DNA of 64,000 nt from the NCBI RefSeq assembly GCF_000764305.2, contig NW_025946656.1:1-64000 (forward strand), in the 5' to 3' direction. The notes under the pieces were generated by a model. It saw nothing but the letters and a program-made list of their open reading frames with translations, was not told the origin of the DNA and searched no databases. The position numbers and the translations under genes were made by a program. This stretch comes from Hyalella azteca (taxonomy: Eukaryota; Arthropoda; Malacostraca; Amphipoda; Hyalellidae). Positions 31,594 to 44,068 of this stretch are shown one piece after another (positions within the stretch are counted from its first letter, which is position 1; the number at the start of each line of letters is the position of its first letter).

Positions 31594-33640
31594 ATATTAA
31601 TTTTGCATAGGCAAGCCAGCGTTTCATTCTTTCTAATGAATTGTTGTATCTTATCGTCGATACTGACATTACAGATATATTAATGAAGATGTAAATTGCT
31701 AGTAAAGTGATGCGGTAAGATGGTATCGCCGCTTGTGATATGAAAGTTATAGATACGGGAAATTTTGCCCGAATGAGAGAAGTGTTAAGCGATCGAAGAA
31801 ACAGTATAAATTTCGTGCTCGATACCTGAAGTTATCAATGTGAGGACAGGTCTACATTCATGACTATTTTCAACTTTAGAGACTCTCTATTATTCTGTAG
31901 GTTAATTAAATCCGTCAAGCTCACGCGACATTAAAATAGTACGACAATCGCAGAAATGTTGATCAGTTTTACCACAAAGAACTATTATTTGTTATTCCAG
32001 GACCCTTCGTTGTGCACAGCTAGGAAGAAATAATTATATTGGGGTAATGAAAGCTGAAAAGGAAATTGATAGGTCATTTTGCTGAGAAACGCAAATGACT
32101 TTTAAACTGAAAAACATGATATATCAAGTACTAAAAATAACTCTATTCAACTGCTCTTATGTTATCCAGGTTGAAGAAAAGAGTTTGAAGTTAATTTTGA
32201 GTCTCTGATTCGAAATTCCCTCAAAATTCTTGCACTTCAATATTTTTCCTAATATGATAAAAGTTGCTAATTTCAATTAAAAAAAGATATACTGGGCCTG
32301 AATTTGCTCATTGTAGCAGCTAAATATTTACATAACTGCGTAATTCATCAGTAAATGTTGATTATATTTGGTCCGATGATTGGCAAAAATGATCGCCTTG
32401 TCATGTATCAGGAAAATTTTAAAAAATTTTTGAACTTCGGCATGATTGATATCAATGGAATTAAATATCCCTCCTGAAGGGAATGATTACAAGGTCTTCC
32501 GGTTCAAAGACGTGCCACACAGTAAGGATGAGAATTCATTTCGTACAAAGCAAAGACACATATCCAGTAATCTATCATTAGAGTATCAGTAAGGGCTCTA
32601 TTTCCTTTAAATCATTCCTTCCTCGAGAATTTTATTTTATATTCGGTATCAAGTGATATGAAAAAAGTTAAAGCGTCGATATAAATATTTTTTTTCTGTC
32701 CCAAAAAAAACAATATGTTTGTTTCGTGCAACGTTTCTGATGTAGAAAAGATTACGTTTTGTGTAACATTAAAGTATTAATTCTTTGTGAGAGCGTTTTC
32801 TTATCTTGGTTCAGTCTCAGTGAGTTTATTCACTCAGTCTTGAACTATCAAATTCGAATATCAAATCTCATTTTGTTCCTTGTGTTTTTAGAAAAATCTC
32901 CATGCGTTTCAAAAATGGATATAGTATGAATTTTATGACCATATTTAAATAGATTTTACAAATCAAAGCCAAATAATATCAATTCATAAATTTCCCCTAA
33001 CGATTTCTCAAAAAGAAAAAATAAAGCATCGAACACATTAGAACAATTACATAAAGCTAAAAATTAATTAATTTAAATTATTTATGTATTGACGTTATTT
33101 AAATTAGTGTAATAATTATTAATTTATAATCATGTTTTATGACAAATCTAACTGAAATTGCAATTTTATATCTAAATTGAGATCAGATAGTTTTAAACTG
33201 ATTGATTTCTCTGCCTTAATCCAAGGCACTGTGTACATATTATTAAGCGCTAATTTTGTAATGAATATCAGTGCTTACCTCTAGGGTATTGAAGTTATAT
33301 CAGACATTGAATATATTCCCTTATCCTTCCAAGCGACATTAAAAACCGACCTCGTAAATTGTTGTTTCATTTTTCCGTGCAAATACTTCCGTACGTGACT
33401 CGAGCTGACACTAAACAGCATGAAGTATGAGACAATATTTAGCTGAATTTACGCCTTCCACCTTGCCCGACAATATTCCCCGCACCTTCTTCTTCCTTTT
33501 AAGCTTCTAACAACTCTGTTGGCCAATGCTTCATAAAATAATAAATTATGATATCATCAAACTTCAAATAATACAATTTTCATTCTACATACGTGACATG
33601 AAATCCTTGTGTCAACGTTTTAATTTGAAATAAATCCTTA
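31594..33640. other. Downstream of the receptor gene, nothing recognised
   Basis: AT-rich non-coding. Confidence 0.5.
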
Positions 33641-33641
33641 T

Positions 33642-33960
33642 TATCCACGAGCTCAGCCAACGTGCTGCACATGCCCTGTCTCTTATACACATCTAGATGT
33701 GTATAAGAGACAGAGNTTGAACTGACGGGCGACATCCACGAGCTCAGCCAACGTGCTGCACATGGCAGTCAATTGAACTGACGGGCGACATCCACGAGCT
33801 CAGTCAACGTGCTGTACATGTCAGTCAATTGGACTGACGGGCGACATCCACGAGCTCAGCCAACGTGCTGTACATGGCAGTCAATTGGACTGCCATGCGA
33901 CATCCACGAGCTCAGTCAACGTGCTGTACATGTCAGTCAATTGGACTGACATCGGCCACT
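33642..33960. repeat. 56-bp minisatellite interrupted by adapter
   Basis: Five copies of ATCCACGAGCTCAG plus CCAACGTGCTG plus ACATGGCAGTCAATTG, with starts near 33642, 33732, 33789, 33845 and 33902. The first copy is cut by the adapter and N described separately. Confidence 0.5.
33676..33713. other. Nextera mate-pair junction adapter (assembly artefact)
   Basis: The 19-bp Tn5 mosaic end CTGTCTCTTATACACATCT is followed directly by its reverse complement. This is exactly the circularisation junction of Nextera mate-pair libraries and not organismal DNA. An N follows at 33716. Confidence 0.5.
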
Positions 33961-34129
33961 TAAAGTCTCCAACTTTTTGGTCACAACAAGTCGCAATTCC
34001 GAGAGGGCCTGAGCCGCTGACGGCTTGTGTAGAATAGAAAGAAGTCGCTCCTAAAACTGGCATCGAGGAATCAGCCTGAACTTCTTCTGCAGAATATGAT
34101 CCGGACTGATACGATATTTCCGCCAACAA
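33881..34129 (-). other. Possible minus-strand exon next to an array
   Basis: Minus-strand open frame of 82 codons with balanced composition (EEVQADSSMPVLGATSFY, CCDQKVGDFKWPMSVQLTDM). It runs into the 56-bp array, whose unit repeats its LTDMYSTLTELVDV segment. That resembles the exon-border arrays of the receptor gene, but no clear donor or protein family is seen. Confidence 0.5.
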
Positions 34130-36054
34130 GCGTGAATAAATGTTCGGGCGTGTAAAGTGCGAAAAAATATTCGGTTTGTGAGGGTTTTATTCGGGACTCT
34201 TTACAAGGAGAAATAAAATCTTTTGTCGCGTTTCTCCGATTTTGGATTTACTGCCGTGAGCAGGTGAGCGATCAGTTATCGTCGATAAACCAACATTCTC
34301 GAAATGAATTTGAAATAATTTAATAAAAATATAATGTTTAGATGCATGAATCAATCGATCCACAAAGTTATGCAGTATATACAAACAGTCTGCGACATTT
34401 AACAATTCACTGGAAGGGACAGGAATCCTCAACCGAAAAAGAATTATTGACGAGAAACAACAAATGGCTATGGCATTAGATGCGCATAGATATGAATATA
34501 TTATTTCGGTCGAGCATCAATTCAAAATTTTAAGTAAAAAAATCAATTCCATTTTCGCACTAATATAGAATTAGCACAATGATTAGATTTAAACTGTATC
34601 GTAGCTGAAACTTTTTGCAATAACTACAATCCATTTGTTGAGTTGAAATCAAATCCCGTTTTAAAGTCAATTGCCGTATTCATTGGAAAACTTTGGCATC
34701 AACCAATTGTTATCATTGGATTGCTAAAATCGCATACAATTCACTATATTTTCGGTTAAAGTGATGAATTTGCTTTGGAAAATTTCCCGATACGGGTGTT
34801 TTGGATGAATATTATGTATTGAAGAGAATACTTGAAATAATTTAAATTGTTCTAACTTGAATACCACGGACACAAATTATAGAATTAAATACATATTTTT
34901 AGACAGTTTCAGTACCATTATAGGTACAGTTATTATTAACAGTTAGTATTAACAGACAGTTATAGGTCCTAAAAGCTTGAGACGGAATACTTTGAATCAC
35001 ATAAGTTCAATCTGAGGTCCATCGCTACTGACGGCTGCAACTGAAGTCGCGTTTTAGGCCGCAATCATCGTAATCGATTAAGGAATACGTATGGTCGCGG
35101 CATCAGCCTGTAGTGCCGGCGCTGTTTCTTTGATGTCGTGCATTGCAAGATTGCCTCCCTTAAGCAAGATATGTGCGTGATACATGACGACCATTAGTAT
35201 TTGACGCCAACTATTCATGTACTATATGCATAATTTAGGCCTTATGGGAAAATTGTCTTCAGAACCAGGCAATACATCAAACTTTGGTACTGCGACAGCG
35301 CAGAGAGAGTGCTGGGTTAAATAAAGTTGATTACTTCTTCAGATATCACTTGGGCAAAATTGAACTCTCAAATATATTAAAAAATTATAGTCGCAGGGTT
35401 CACGTTAGGTGACACATTTTATATAATTTTTTTGAAGATTGCATCATGTTTAAGTCTGCTGTTTTAGAAGCGTGATCGTCCAGCCTTGGGAGAAGGGTGC
35501 ATGAATATTCACTTAGCTTGATAGAAATCGTGATTTTACTTAATGATATGCTTCTAATATGCATAAATTTACGTAAATTCCCAAATTCAAAGGTTGGAGA
35601 GAAATAGAATTTACTTGTGTATATGTCAAATATAATTTTAAAAGTCTAATCGATGTAAAATTTAATTAGAGGCATTAGTATCACTACAACGAAAACTTAT
35701 GTACTTCTGTTAATCCCACGCATTCATGACGACAAAACGCAATAAAGATCAAAGTAAAAAAATTTCAATAAAGTACCGATTGCAGGATGACGTTGTAACA
35801 TCGAAATGAATTTCGTCAGCGGTTCATCGATTGCATGTCTGACCGACATACTACACTCCTGTAACTCTCCGATATCCAATCTCCTAACTTCTAACAAAAT
35901 TCTTCCTCCAGCGATAATTATTGGCCTTCATTATCGATAGGACATCGTTGTTCCATCGGTTGCATCCGTCAACAACACTCACAACTGTCTACTACGTCTC
36001 CTACATAAACCTCAATAACAGAATCCTTAACCTCAATTTAATATTAACCTCAAT
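33961..36054. other. Non-coding, nothing recognised
   Basis: Apart from the possible minus-strand exon above, AT-rich without features. Confidence 0.5.
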
Positions 36055-36600
36055 TCAATACATAAACCTCAATTCAATATTACAGTAATTATCTTAATAT
36101 TACAGTAAGCATCTCAATGTTAGAGTAACAATCTCAATATTACAGTAGCGATCTCAATATTACAGTAACCATCTCAATATTACAGTAACAATCTCAATAT
36201 TACAGTAAACATCTCAATGTTACAGTAACCATCTCAATATTACAGTAACAATCTCAATATTACAGGAAACATCTCAATATTACAGTAACAATCTCAATAT
36301 TACAGCAAACATCTCAATGTTAGAGTAACAATCTCAATATTACAGTAACAATCTCAATATTACCGTAAACATTTCAATGTTAGAGTAACAATCTTAATAT
36401 TACCGTAAACATCTCAATATTACTGTAAAAATCTCAATATTGCAGTACCCCTCACAATCTCAATATTACGGTAACAATGTCAATAGTGCAATAACTATCT
36501 CAATATTACAGTAACCACTATATTATTATAGTAATCACTACAATATTATAGTAACCATCTCGACATTGCAGTAAATATCTCAAAATTACAGTAAAAATAT
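36055..36600. repeat. 20-bp minisatellite
   Basis: About 25 variant copies of ATCTCAATATTACAGTAACA. Confidence 0.5.
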
Positions 36601-38597
36601 ATAAGCAAATAGAAGTATTGAAAATTCGCCTTGATTTAAATGAAAATATTATGGAGTCCTGAAATTCAGAAAGAAAAGTAAAATATATGTCTAACCAGAA
36701 GAATAAACATAAATAGCATGATAAATATCTAAAAATATATCGCTTCAATATTGCAAGAGAATAAGAACTACAAACATTGTTGGACAAAAACTCTAGATCC
36801 ACACTAAAAAATAAATAAGGGTTCTTCCGTGAGCAAAGGCTAATGATTAATAGCAAGGCAGAAGAATGATCAATAGTAAGGCGTTTCATGCAGGCGGCCC
36901 AGCAACAGTTTGTGATTGTCGGGGAGTTTTTTAAGGCCTTCCGAATAGGAAGAGTTCACTGTTCATAAACAGATTATGAACTTTCCTTTGAGCTTCTGAC
37001 CGTATAGGCTATTTTTCAATATCTGAATTGGTCTGATAAAAGTCGACCGATCCTAGTATAATTTTTGGGAAATCTTATTAGAAGCTCCTACAATGCAATT
37101 ACCTCCTTCGAGCCTGTTTCATGTAGTTTTTCAGTTTCATGCTCAATTTGTTTGAAAGAATTCAGTTCAACGTAAAAGAAATTTCCTTCAACTGTCATAG
37201 AAAAAGTTTGACATTTATTAAAACTCAGTAAACTTAACCTACCTACCGGAAATGATGAAGCATGATAAAGTACTTCAGTAAATACCTTGAGACTGAACAC
37301 GCGCAAAAGATTCTCACAATTTTCTCGTACATTTTATTCCACTGAATTCAAAATTTTTTTCTGAATATTAAACGTAATTATTTGCGAAGTTCCTAAAAAG
37401 TTATAATTCCTAAGCCTTCTGAAAACTTGGCACTCACTTTGCATGCTGACTGCTAAGCCGTGGTTTTCGTATTATAATATCACCATTCATATATTCCTTA
37501 ATGAAATAATTGTAATAAAAGACGTCAGTCGGTTGCATCGAAATGCAGATTGTACATCCAAATTTCTTTCATCTCAGACTTCATTAATTTCAACCTGATT
37601 GTCATTGCCGACCGTCCGTGGCTTATGACAATAATTTCAATCTATGGAATGAGCTAAAATGCTAACTAAACTAAAAACGTCATTAGTTTTAGAATTCTTA
37701 TGTTCTTTTCTTCTAAAAAATATTTAATGTTGTTTTGTTATAGGCCATGAGGAGCAAAATTAAGGTTATAGGATATTTCACAATTCTCAGTAAAAAAAAA
37801 ACATTCACGACGCGCGTTAGTGAACCAATTTAGAAAACAGAGCTTTTTTCTGAAATTATTCTAAATTTTCGAGTTGACAATTTTGAATCTATGATTGACC
37901 TTTAAAAATAACTAAATCGAAACTATTTCATCTCTTGCATCAAAGATTCTGAAAAATGTTAACCCTCGATTTATAATTAACATGAATTAACCGTTTTCAA
38001 TTCAAATTCCGCTGCACTTAACAACCGTTATTCAGTCCTTTATAAAAGTTTATAATTATTCCAAACTCTAAATACTATTGGATCATTGAAAAAAAAACAT
38101 CGAGCGTAAAAGAACTAGTTTACAAGAAAATTCGAGACATTAATTTCTATCTTACAGGCTGTAATTGAGTTATGGTTGCTCGCTGAAAAAATTGCACTGA
38201 TAAAATGTTCATTGAAAAAACCAAAACGACGCACTCATGAACCCCATCTGTTTCCTCCAATTATTTCGATTTTTCCGAGTTATCCCTCCTGTATTGCCTG
38301 AAGTGGCAACTCCATTTGATAAACCACTCAATTATGCTTCTCCAGACCAACCTGAACCATCGAAGACCCTTACTTAATTCTTGTCAGGTGCACACGTGTA
38401 ATTCTTTTTTAATTAAAAACTGCTGTTTTCCACACTCAGATAAATTATTTAGATAATTTCAAAATAACCATTCACTTTTTGCCTAAGTGTGTGTCATCCT
38501 GTCCCTGATTGTACCGGTGAAATTATCAATGCTATATTCGATCTCTGCTTGCGCTGTGTTTAGGAAAGTGCGTGACTGTTCGGACAAATGGTCCAGT
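36601..38597. other. Non-coding, nothing recognised
   Basis: A minus-strand frame at 37088-37306 (GNFFYVELNSFKQIEHETEK) looks mildly protein-like but has no family match that I know. Confidence 0.5.
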
Positions 38598-38738
38598 CTT
38601 TTTAGCGCACTTTCTCTCATTTATGGAAAAAATGCCCTATTGTGCTTGCCATGTAAGTCTGTCCGTCTGTCTGTCTGTCCGTCCGTCCGTGACTTCACGT
38701 CCGTCCACTACAGTGAGTACTGAGTCATATTTTTTTTC
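38598..38738 (+). mobile_element. AGCGCATTTTCTC MITE, copy C
   Basis: TTTTTAGCGCACTTTCTCTC end, GTCCGTCTGTC microsatellite, then CAGTGAGTACTGAGTCATAT. The inner GAGAAAATGCGC repeat has been lost. Confidence 0.5.
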
Positions 38739-39719
38739 TGAAAGATCCGGTGCTCCGATGTGAAATAGCTCTTATGAGTAAAGGCTTAAATAAAGTCTAT
38801 AATGCACCAGGTGTCTGAGTTTCGAACAGATCGCAACGTGCATAGTTCCAGACCTGGCGTTCCAGCATTAAGAGCCTTAATTTCCGGACATCAGCATCCG
38901 GCCAGTTATGACGTATTCATACTGGAGACGATCTCGTCCTGTATTATATTAGTTAGCAGATCTTTAAAATTCTTTTAAGTTGGAAGCTAAAACCATTGGT
39001 TTATTTTGCCTGGGAGAGATGCATTGTTTATCATTGGATTTCTACAGTGTTGTAGGAGATTTTATTGAATTTTTTTTCCGTATCACGCGAAAATTGTTGA
39101 TGTTCATGGCTGCTGGGCATCGCAGTATTATATATTCAGGAGCGATAGGTCCACCGTGGGCGACAACAAAAGTTATGCACGTTTTTTGCAGGTACTTTGA
39201 TTGCGATTGACCGCCAGCCCTAGTATAGAATATCTCATGAATCATGTTATGCATGACAACTCGTTTGCCAATGCAAATAAGGTAACAATGTTCAATTAAT
39301 GAAACCTAAGCTGGTTTTGATAAACAATTAGCAGCCACTTCAAAATCGTGTTACGAGAGGGTGCTCTATAATTCAGCGAATCCGGGAAGTAGCGGGAATT
39401 ATTTAATTGTATGTAGAATAGGTAATATTTTATTTGATATTTCTATAGTATTTGATAGTGACGATTTCATGGTTCGATCATGAGTCTCTAAGTCTAACTT
39501 TTTTTTCGAAGTTTTGTTACAGATTATTGCATTATTATTTCCATTAATTTTCCAAATTATTGAAGTTGAAGTATATTTGAGAAGTATGTTGATGTATGGG
39601 CGTCTCTCTTTCATTCGGGAAATGATTTAAACATATACCAGAGGGCTGAAAAACAAAAGTTTGTCATTAATAAAAACTTAAAAGCAAAGAAAACTCCACA
39701 AAAATTCATAATATCTTTA

Positions 39720-40170
39720 CAGAAAACGTTTCGGAGTCCAGCTCCATCGTCAGTTCGAAAATTCTAGAACACAGATAAATCAGTAATTAGTACAGTCAAG
39801 ATTACAACAAAAAACCTAAGCTGTAAAACCTACCTATTTACAATTTCAAGCGGGTAAGAGCTAAATGCTAAATTCAAACTAAGCCTCTGTTTAAAAATAT
39901 ACAAAGATTCTAAATGCGCAAATCAGAAACACCGGAACTGGAAGCTAAAACTTTGAAGTCACTGTCAGAAACTGGAACATCGCACTGCTCGGCGTGAACC
40001 CGCACAGCCGAATGAGGTGGGCGCGACAGTAAGTTACTAATTCTACAACTCATGCCTCTATGTTCTGCGACCCTAGAATAAAGATTGCGAGACGTCATCC
40101 CGACGTACGCAGATGCATTTGTCATTATTCAACTGCAATGCTCGTATTTTGTTTGCTATTGATATTTTAG
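39720..40170 (-). pseudogene. Penelope-like GIY-YIG fragment
   Basis: Minus-strand frame 39910-40125 reads NASAYVGMTSRNLYSRVAEH and RPPHSAVRVHAEQCD, then DFKVLASSSGVSDLRI, and continues below as ESLYIF and LNLAFSSYPL. YVGxTSRxLxxRxxEH is the YIG half of the GIY-YIG nuclease found at the C-terminus of Penelope-like reverse transcriptases. A conserved word ACGATGGAGCTGGACTCCGA lies on the minus strand near 39745. No RT is left; the family differs from the relic in intron 3. Confidence 0.5.
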
Positions 40171-40381
40171 TTTTAATTGCAAAATCAGTGATGAACAAAA
40201 TCAGTGATGAGTCCACCAACGATTTTACGGTCGAGATATTCGGGTTGTAAGATAATTCAAATATTTTTCCGTACTGACTACCGTCAACAAGAAAAAAATA
40301 AAATTAGAATGTGTTTATGAATCGTAATTTGAATATTCCAAAGATTAAGGCATCAGTCCTTTTCACTGCTTGCAATTTCAG

Positions 40382-40520
40382 ACTCGCTGAGAACAGAAGC
40401 GTTGCTCACTGTGTTACTGGGCATGCATATGAGCGACGTCTGGCATCAGGGCATCGCCGTCTCTTAAGGAGAGCACTTAGAAAATTGCTGGCATATGCCG
40501 CCCAGGAATTTTCTAATTAA
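40382..40520 (+). other. Possible terminal exon, unknown
   Basis: Good acceptor TGCTTGCAATTTCAG ends at 40381, followed by an open frame LAENRSVAHCVTGHAYERRL and RRALRKLLAYAAQEFSN to TAA at 40520. A second frame is open for 27 codons too. No family recognised; it may be chance. Confidence 0.5.
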
Positions 40521-43500
40521 GAAAAATCTCTAGCACCACGCGTGGGAAATTTTAATTTTACTGAACGAATATTAAGCAAATTTTACCGTTCAAGTCAAAG
40601 GCCTATAGGTACTGGAGCTTCATATTGAAATACGGCGTTTTAGCACTCTATACAAGTATTTGTTTGCAAACTATTAAAATAAGAAATTTTCAGAGCATAA
40701 TTGGCGCTAAGACTAAATATGCAATAATTATTGTAAGAAAAATAATGGACCCAAAGCTAAGATATTTTTTTATAGAAATTTGAGAATATATTGGAAATTG
40801 CTAAATTATTCAGAGATTTGTCGTGTATCATGCACATAATTGATGAATTGGAGTTGAAAAAATTTTATTATAATTTTAGTTTAAGTCTATCATTACTGGT
40901 AAAACAATCCTGTTGCTAAAGTTGCACGAGGTTGGTAAACATTTAAAGAATTAAAAAGCGAATAACATTAATACATGAATTATATTAGCAAATAATATTA
41001 TTCAGGTTTAAATGTTGTGTGTGATTAAATTATGGAATTTTCATCCAAAAAATTTTTTAATGTTTCTAAATCTAACGAGAATAAGATTCGATTTAAAAAA
41101 TACCTAAACGAGTAATGCAGTGGAGGAAGATTTTTTTGTATCTTGCGCTATTATTCTATTTAACCCAGTAAAAAATCACATTAATTTTAAGTAAAGTTTT
41201 ATAAGAGCGATTACGAATAAATTGTAGTTTGCATTCGATGATACAGAAATTATTCAAAACGAAATATTTTTATTTGCATAAGGCACGTTTATATCAACAT
41301 AAACTGATACGAGCATGGATCCCTTATTTCTTCCAACACCTCGAACCAATTAACTTTGATTTGTGTCATTCGTGTCTAGCAGGCTTCAATGGGTACATAA
41401 TATAGTTGCTATAGACATCTCAACATTTTCCGGTCGATATTGTATGGCAGACAGTTTTCATATTGCATAATGTATGAACCCGGCAGCGGATAATGCAATA
41501 ACGTTGAGATGATCATCTACAATTAATTTGATTCTCACACATGTCCGTTTCTCCTTGAGTTTTATTGACTGAAAGAAGAAAGTAAATGTATTTTATTAAA
41601 AGTAAGTTGAAAATTTGATAGATTTTTGCCATCTGGCAACTCAGTTCAGGGCTATGTTTATAAATTATGCAATTCCTAACATAATGAGATGACCATTTTC
41701 TGAATAATATATTAGAACGAAATCAAACAATCTAAACAGCCACGAAATTTGTACATGATGACAATTTAGGAATTAAACTGGACATGTTGATTTCAGGGAA
41801 ATGGTCATGTTGATTTCAGGGAAATTTTTTTGTCAGATAGAATAATTGAATACTTATTTATAATGGAGTGTGGTTGCCAAAAGTCTTAGTAGTTAAGGAT
41901 ACATAGAACTAAATGAAATTTGCAGATATTAGCAGTGAATAATTAATTGATTCAATGAAACGAATTTTGACGCAACTTTCATTGGTAGGCAATCGAAGAA
42001 TGTAAAAAATGGGATTAAATGTAGAAAAATACAAATCTATGAACAGTACATACTGATATACAATCAAAGGAAAATTGACTGAATAAGTTCATGAAGAAAA
42101 ATGAGGATCTAAATCACACTTATGAGAAATGAAACATTTCATACGCATATCATTTGTGATACTAAATTGCATCTATAAGATGAATTTGAATGGTAACAAA
42201 CAAAACTGTCTCCATTTTTGGAGAAAATTTCGATATAATAATAAGTGGAACTTAGAGAAAAAGAACATTGAATAATTGAAGCAACACGCAGCGGCAAGAA
42301 AATGCTAATTTAATGATCAGATTTGACGGCAACTTCAACTCTTTCAGAAAGATTCTGTTCAGTTGTTTTATATTTTATACTGTTAATAGAATCGATCAAA
42401 AAAGACGGTTTATGATGACTCAAATACCAGGCTTAAAAGCTTGTTATGAAGTGTGAATAAATTGTTCATTTCAAAATAGAATTAACAATTTTTTTGGTTA
42501 GTGGTACATCTGCCGGAAGAGCAGCTGCCGCAGGCATGAATATTAATAGCCAACCTGAGTTGGCCGCTCAGAAAAACCGCATTTTTTTTCGCAAAAGTAA
42601 CGAAATAATTTCTCAAGAAAAGTGGCAAAAAAACCTAGGAGGTTTGCTTCCTGATTTCAATTGACGATGTTTCTTGCATTAAAATTTAGTTGAATAATAA
42701 ACGTTTTAATCCCGTACTTAAATTGCTTCAAACTGTAAAATTATTTCTTTTTTAAATGCGTGGAAGCAATTTGCAGGAAAGAAATGAAATTACACAACAA
42801 TAATGATCGAACATAGCATTTTTACCTCACAAAAACAAGTTTCCTGCCAGAAAGATGACTTATTTTGACATGGCAGAATATTTATTTTGAAAATTATAGA
42901 ATAAGATGATTTTCTTCTGTGATATGGCACTCCATTTTATTTTTAGGAAGGAGGCAGACAAAAATATAATTAAAAAACTCATTTTATTTACGCTCTCTCA
43001 CAGTACAATAATTCACTACCATATTGTATCGAAAAAAAACTTCACCCAAATATCGATATGCCGTGAGACTGAAACACGTTTTTACAGTAAAAAATATCGT
43101 CCATGCACTCTCATACACATGCGTTACTTATAGCTGCTGAATCTGGCTGCCATCCGCCGCATCAATCGCACTCCATTTGTGGAAGACTTGGCAATAAATC
43201 GAGCTTTGTTGGCTGCTAGGAGGTCTTGAATTATGTCTCATAGTGAGTGCCAGCGATGGAGAATCACTGATTTTTCCAACTCGTATTAGTACTATGATAA
43301 ATGTAGGGCTTCGTGCAGTATTTCAGAAACAATTTTAGAAAATTTTAATCTCGAGGTTTGGAAATCATTAATTTTTATTGCAAGGAAAAGGTACAGAAAT
43401 ATTGGCTCCGAATGCAACTGAGCAACATACATTGGTCTTTGGCATAATAAAAGAAAAGATGATTACTTGTTAAGAAATTACTCCAACACATCAAAATATT

Positions 43501-43912
43501 CATGACTAAAATAGCAGGGTGATACAAGAAGGTGATATATTTATTGCTGCGTAAAAATACTGGCTCTATTCGAAGCATTCGTTATTTTTCTAACATGTTC
43601 AGCTTTTGACATACAATATTATGCTGCTAGCGAATTGCGGTAACAATGAAATAACGACTTACTGGTTAAAAAAAACACATTTATATAGACAACCTTCAAT
43701 AGCAGAATTACAGGCTAAGTCAATTTAATTTCAAAAATATATGCATTTGAATCGATAACCCTAATTTTTAAATTCATATAGGAAATTTATTTTCTTACTT
43801 CAAGTTTTAATTTAATATTGGAAGCTAACTGAAGGACAACAAAAATGCTTCACTAGCTACGTGTTTGAAGTTATTAAACATATTTTCATTAGTCATTTAT
43901 CCTGTTTTGCAG
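40521..43912. other. Non-coding, nothing recognised
   Basis: AT-rich. Confidence 0.5.
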
Positions 43913-44068
43913 ATAAGAGACTCAGAGATTCAAAAGTTTGACCTAGAAACCTTTACCAAGATCAAAAGACACCGATATTGCCGGCACGGTAGAACAACAG
44001 AAGGCTTTCTCGTCTCGTGTATTCGGTCTTATGCTCCATGCCGCTCCATGATTGCTTCAGTGCTCCAG
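43913..44068 (+). CDS. Candidate orphan exon, unknown protein
   Basis: Acceptor ATCCTGTTTTGCAG ends at 43912 and donor GTAATC starts at 44069. Exactly 52 codons, phase 0 at both ends: IRDSEIQKFDLETFTKIKRH, RYCRHGRTTEGFLVSC, IRSYAPCRSMIASVLQ. It is richer in G and C than its surroundings and has three cysteines. I do not recognise it, and no partner exon was found nearby. Confidence 0.5.

Noticed and set aside
34187..34432. 81-codon minus-strand frame
   Set aside because: AT-driven, no motif, no splice context.
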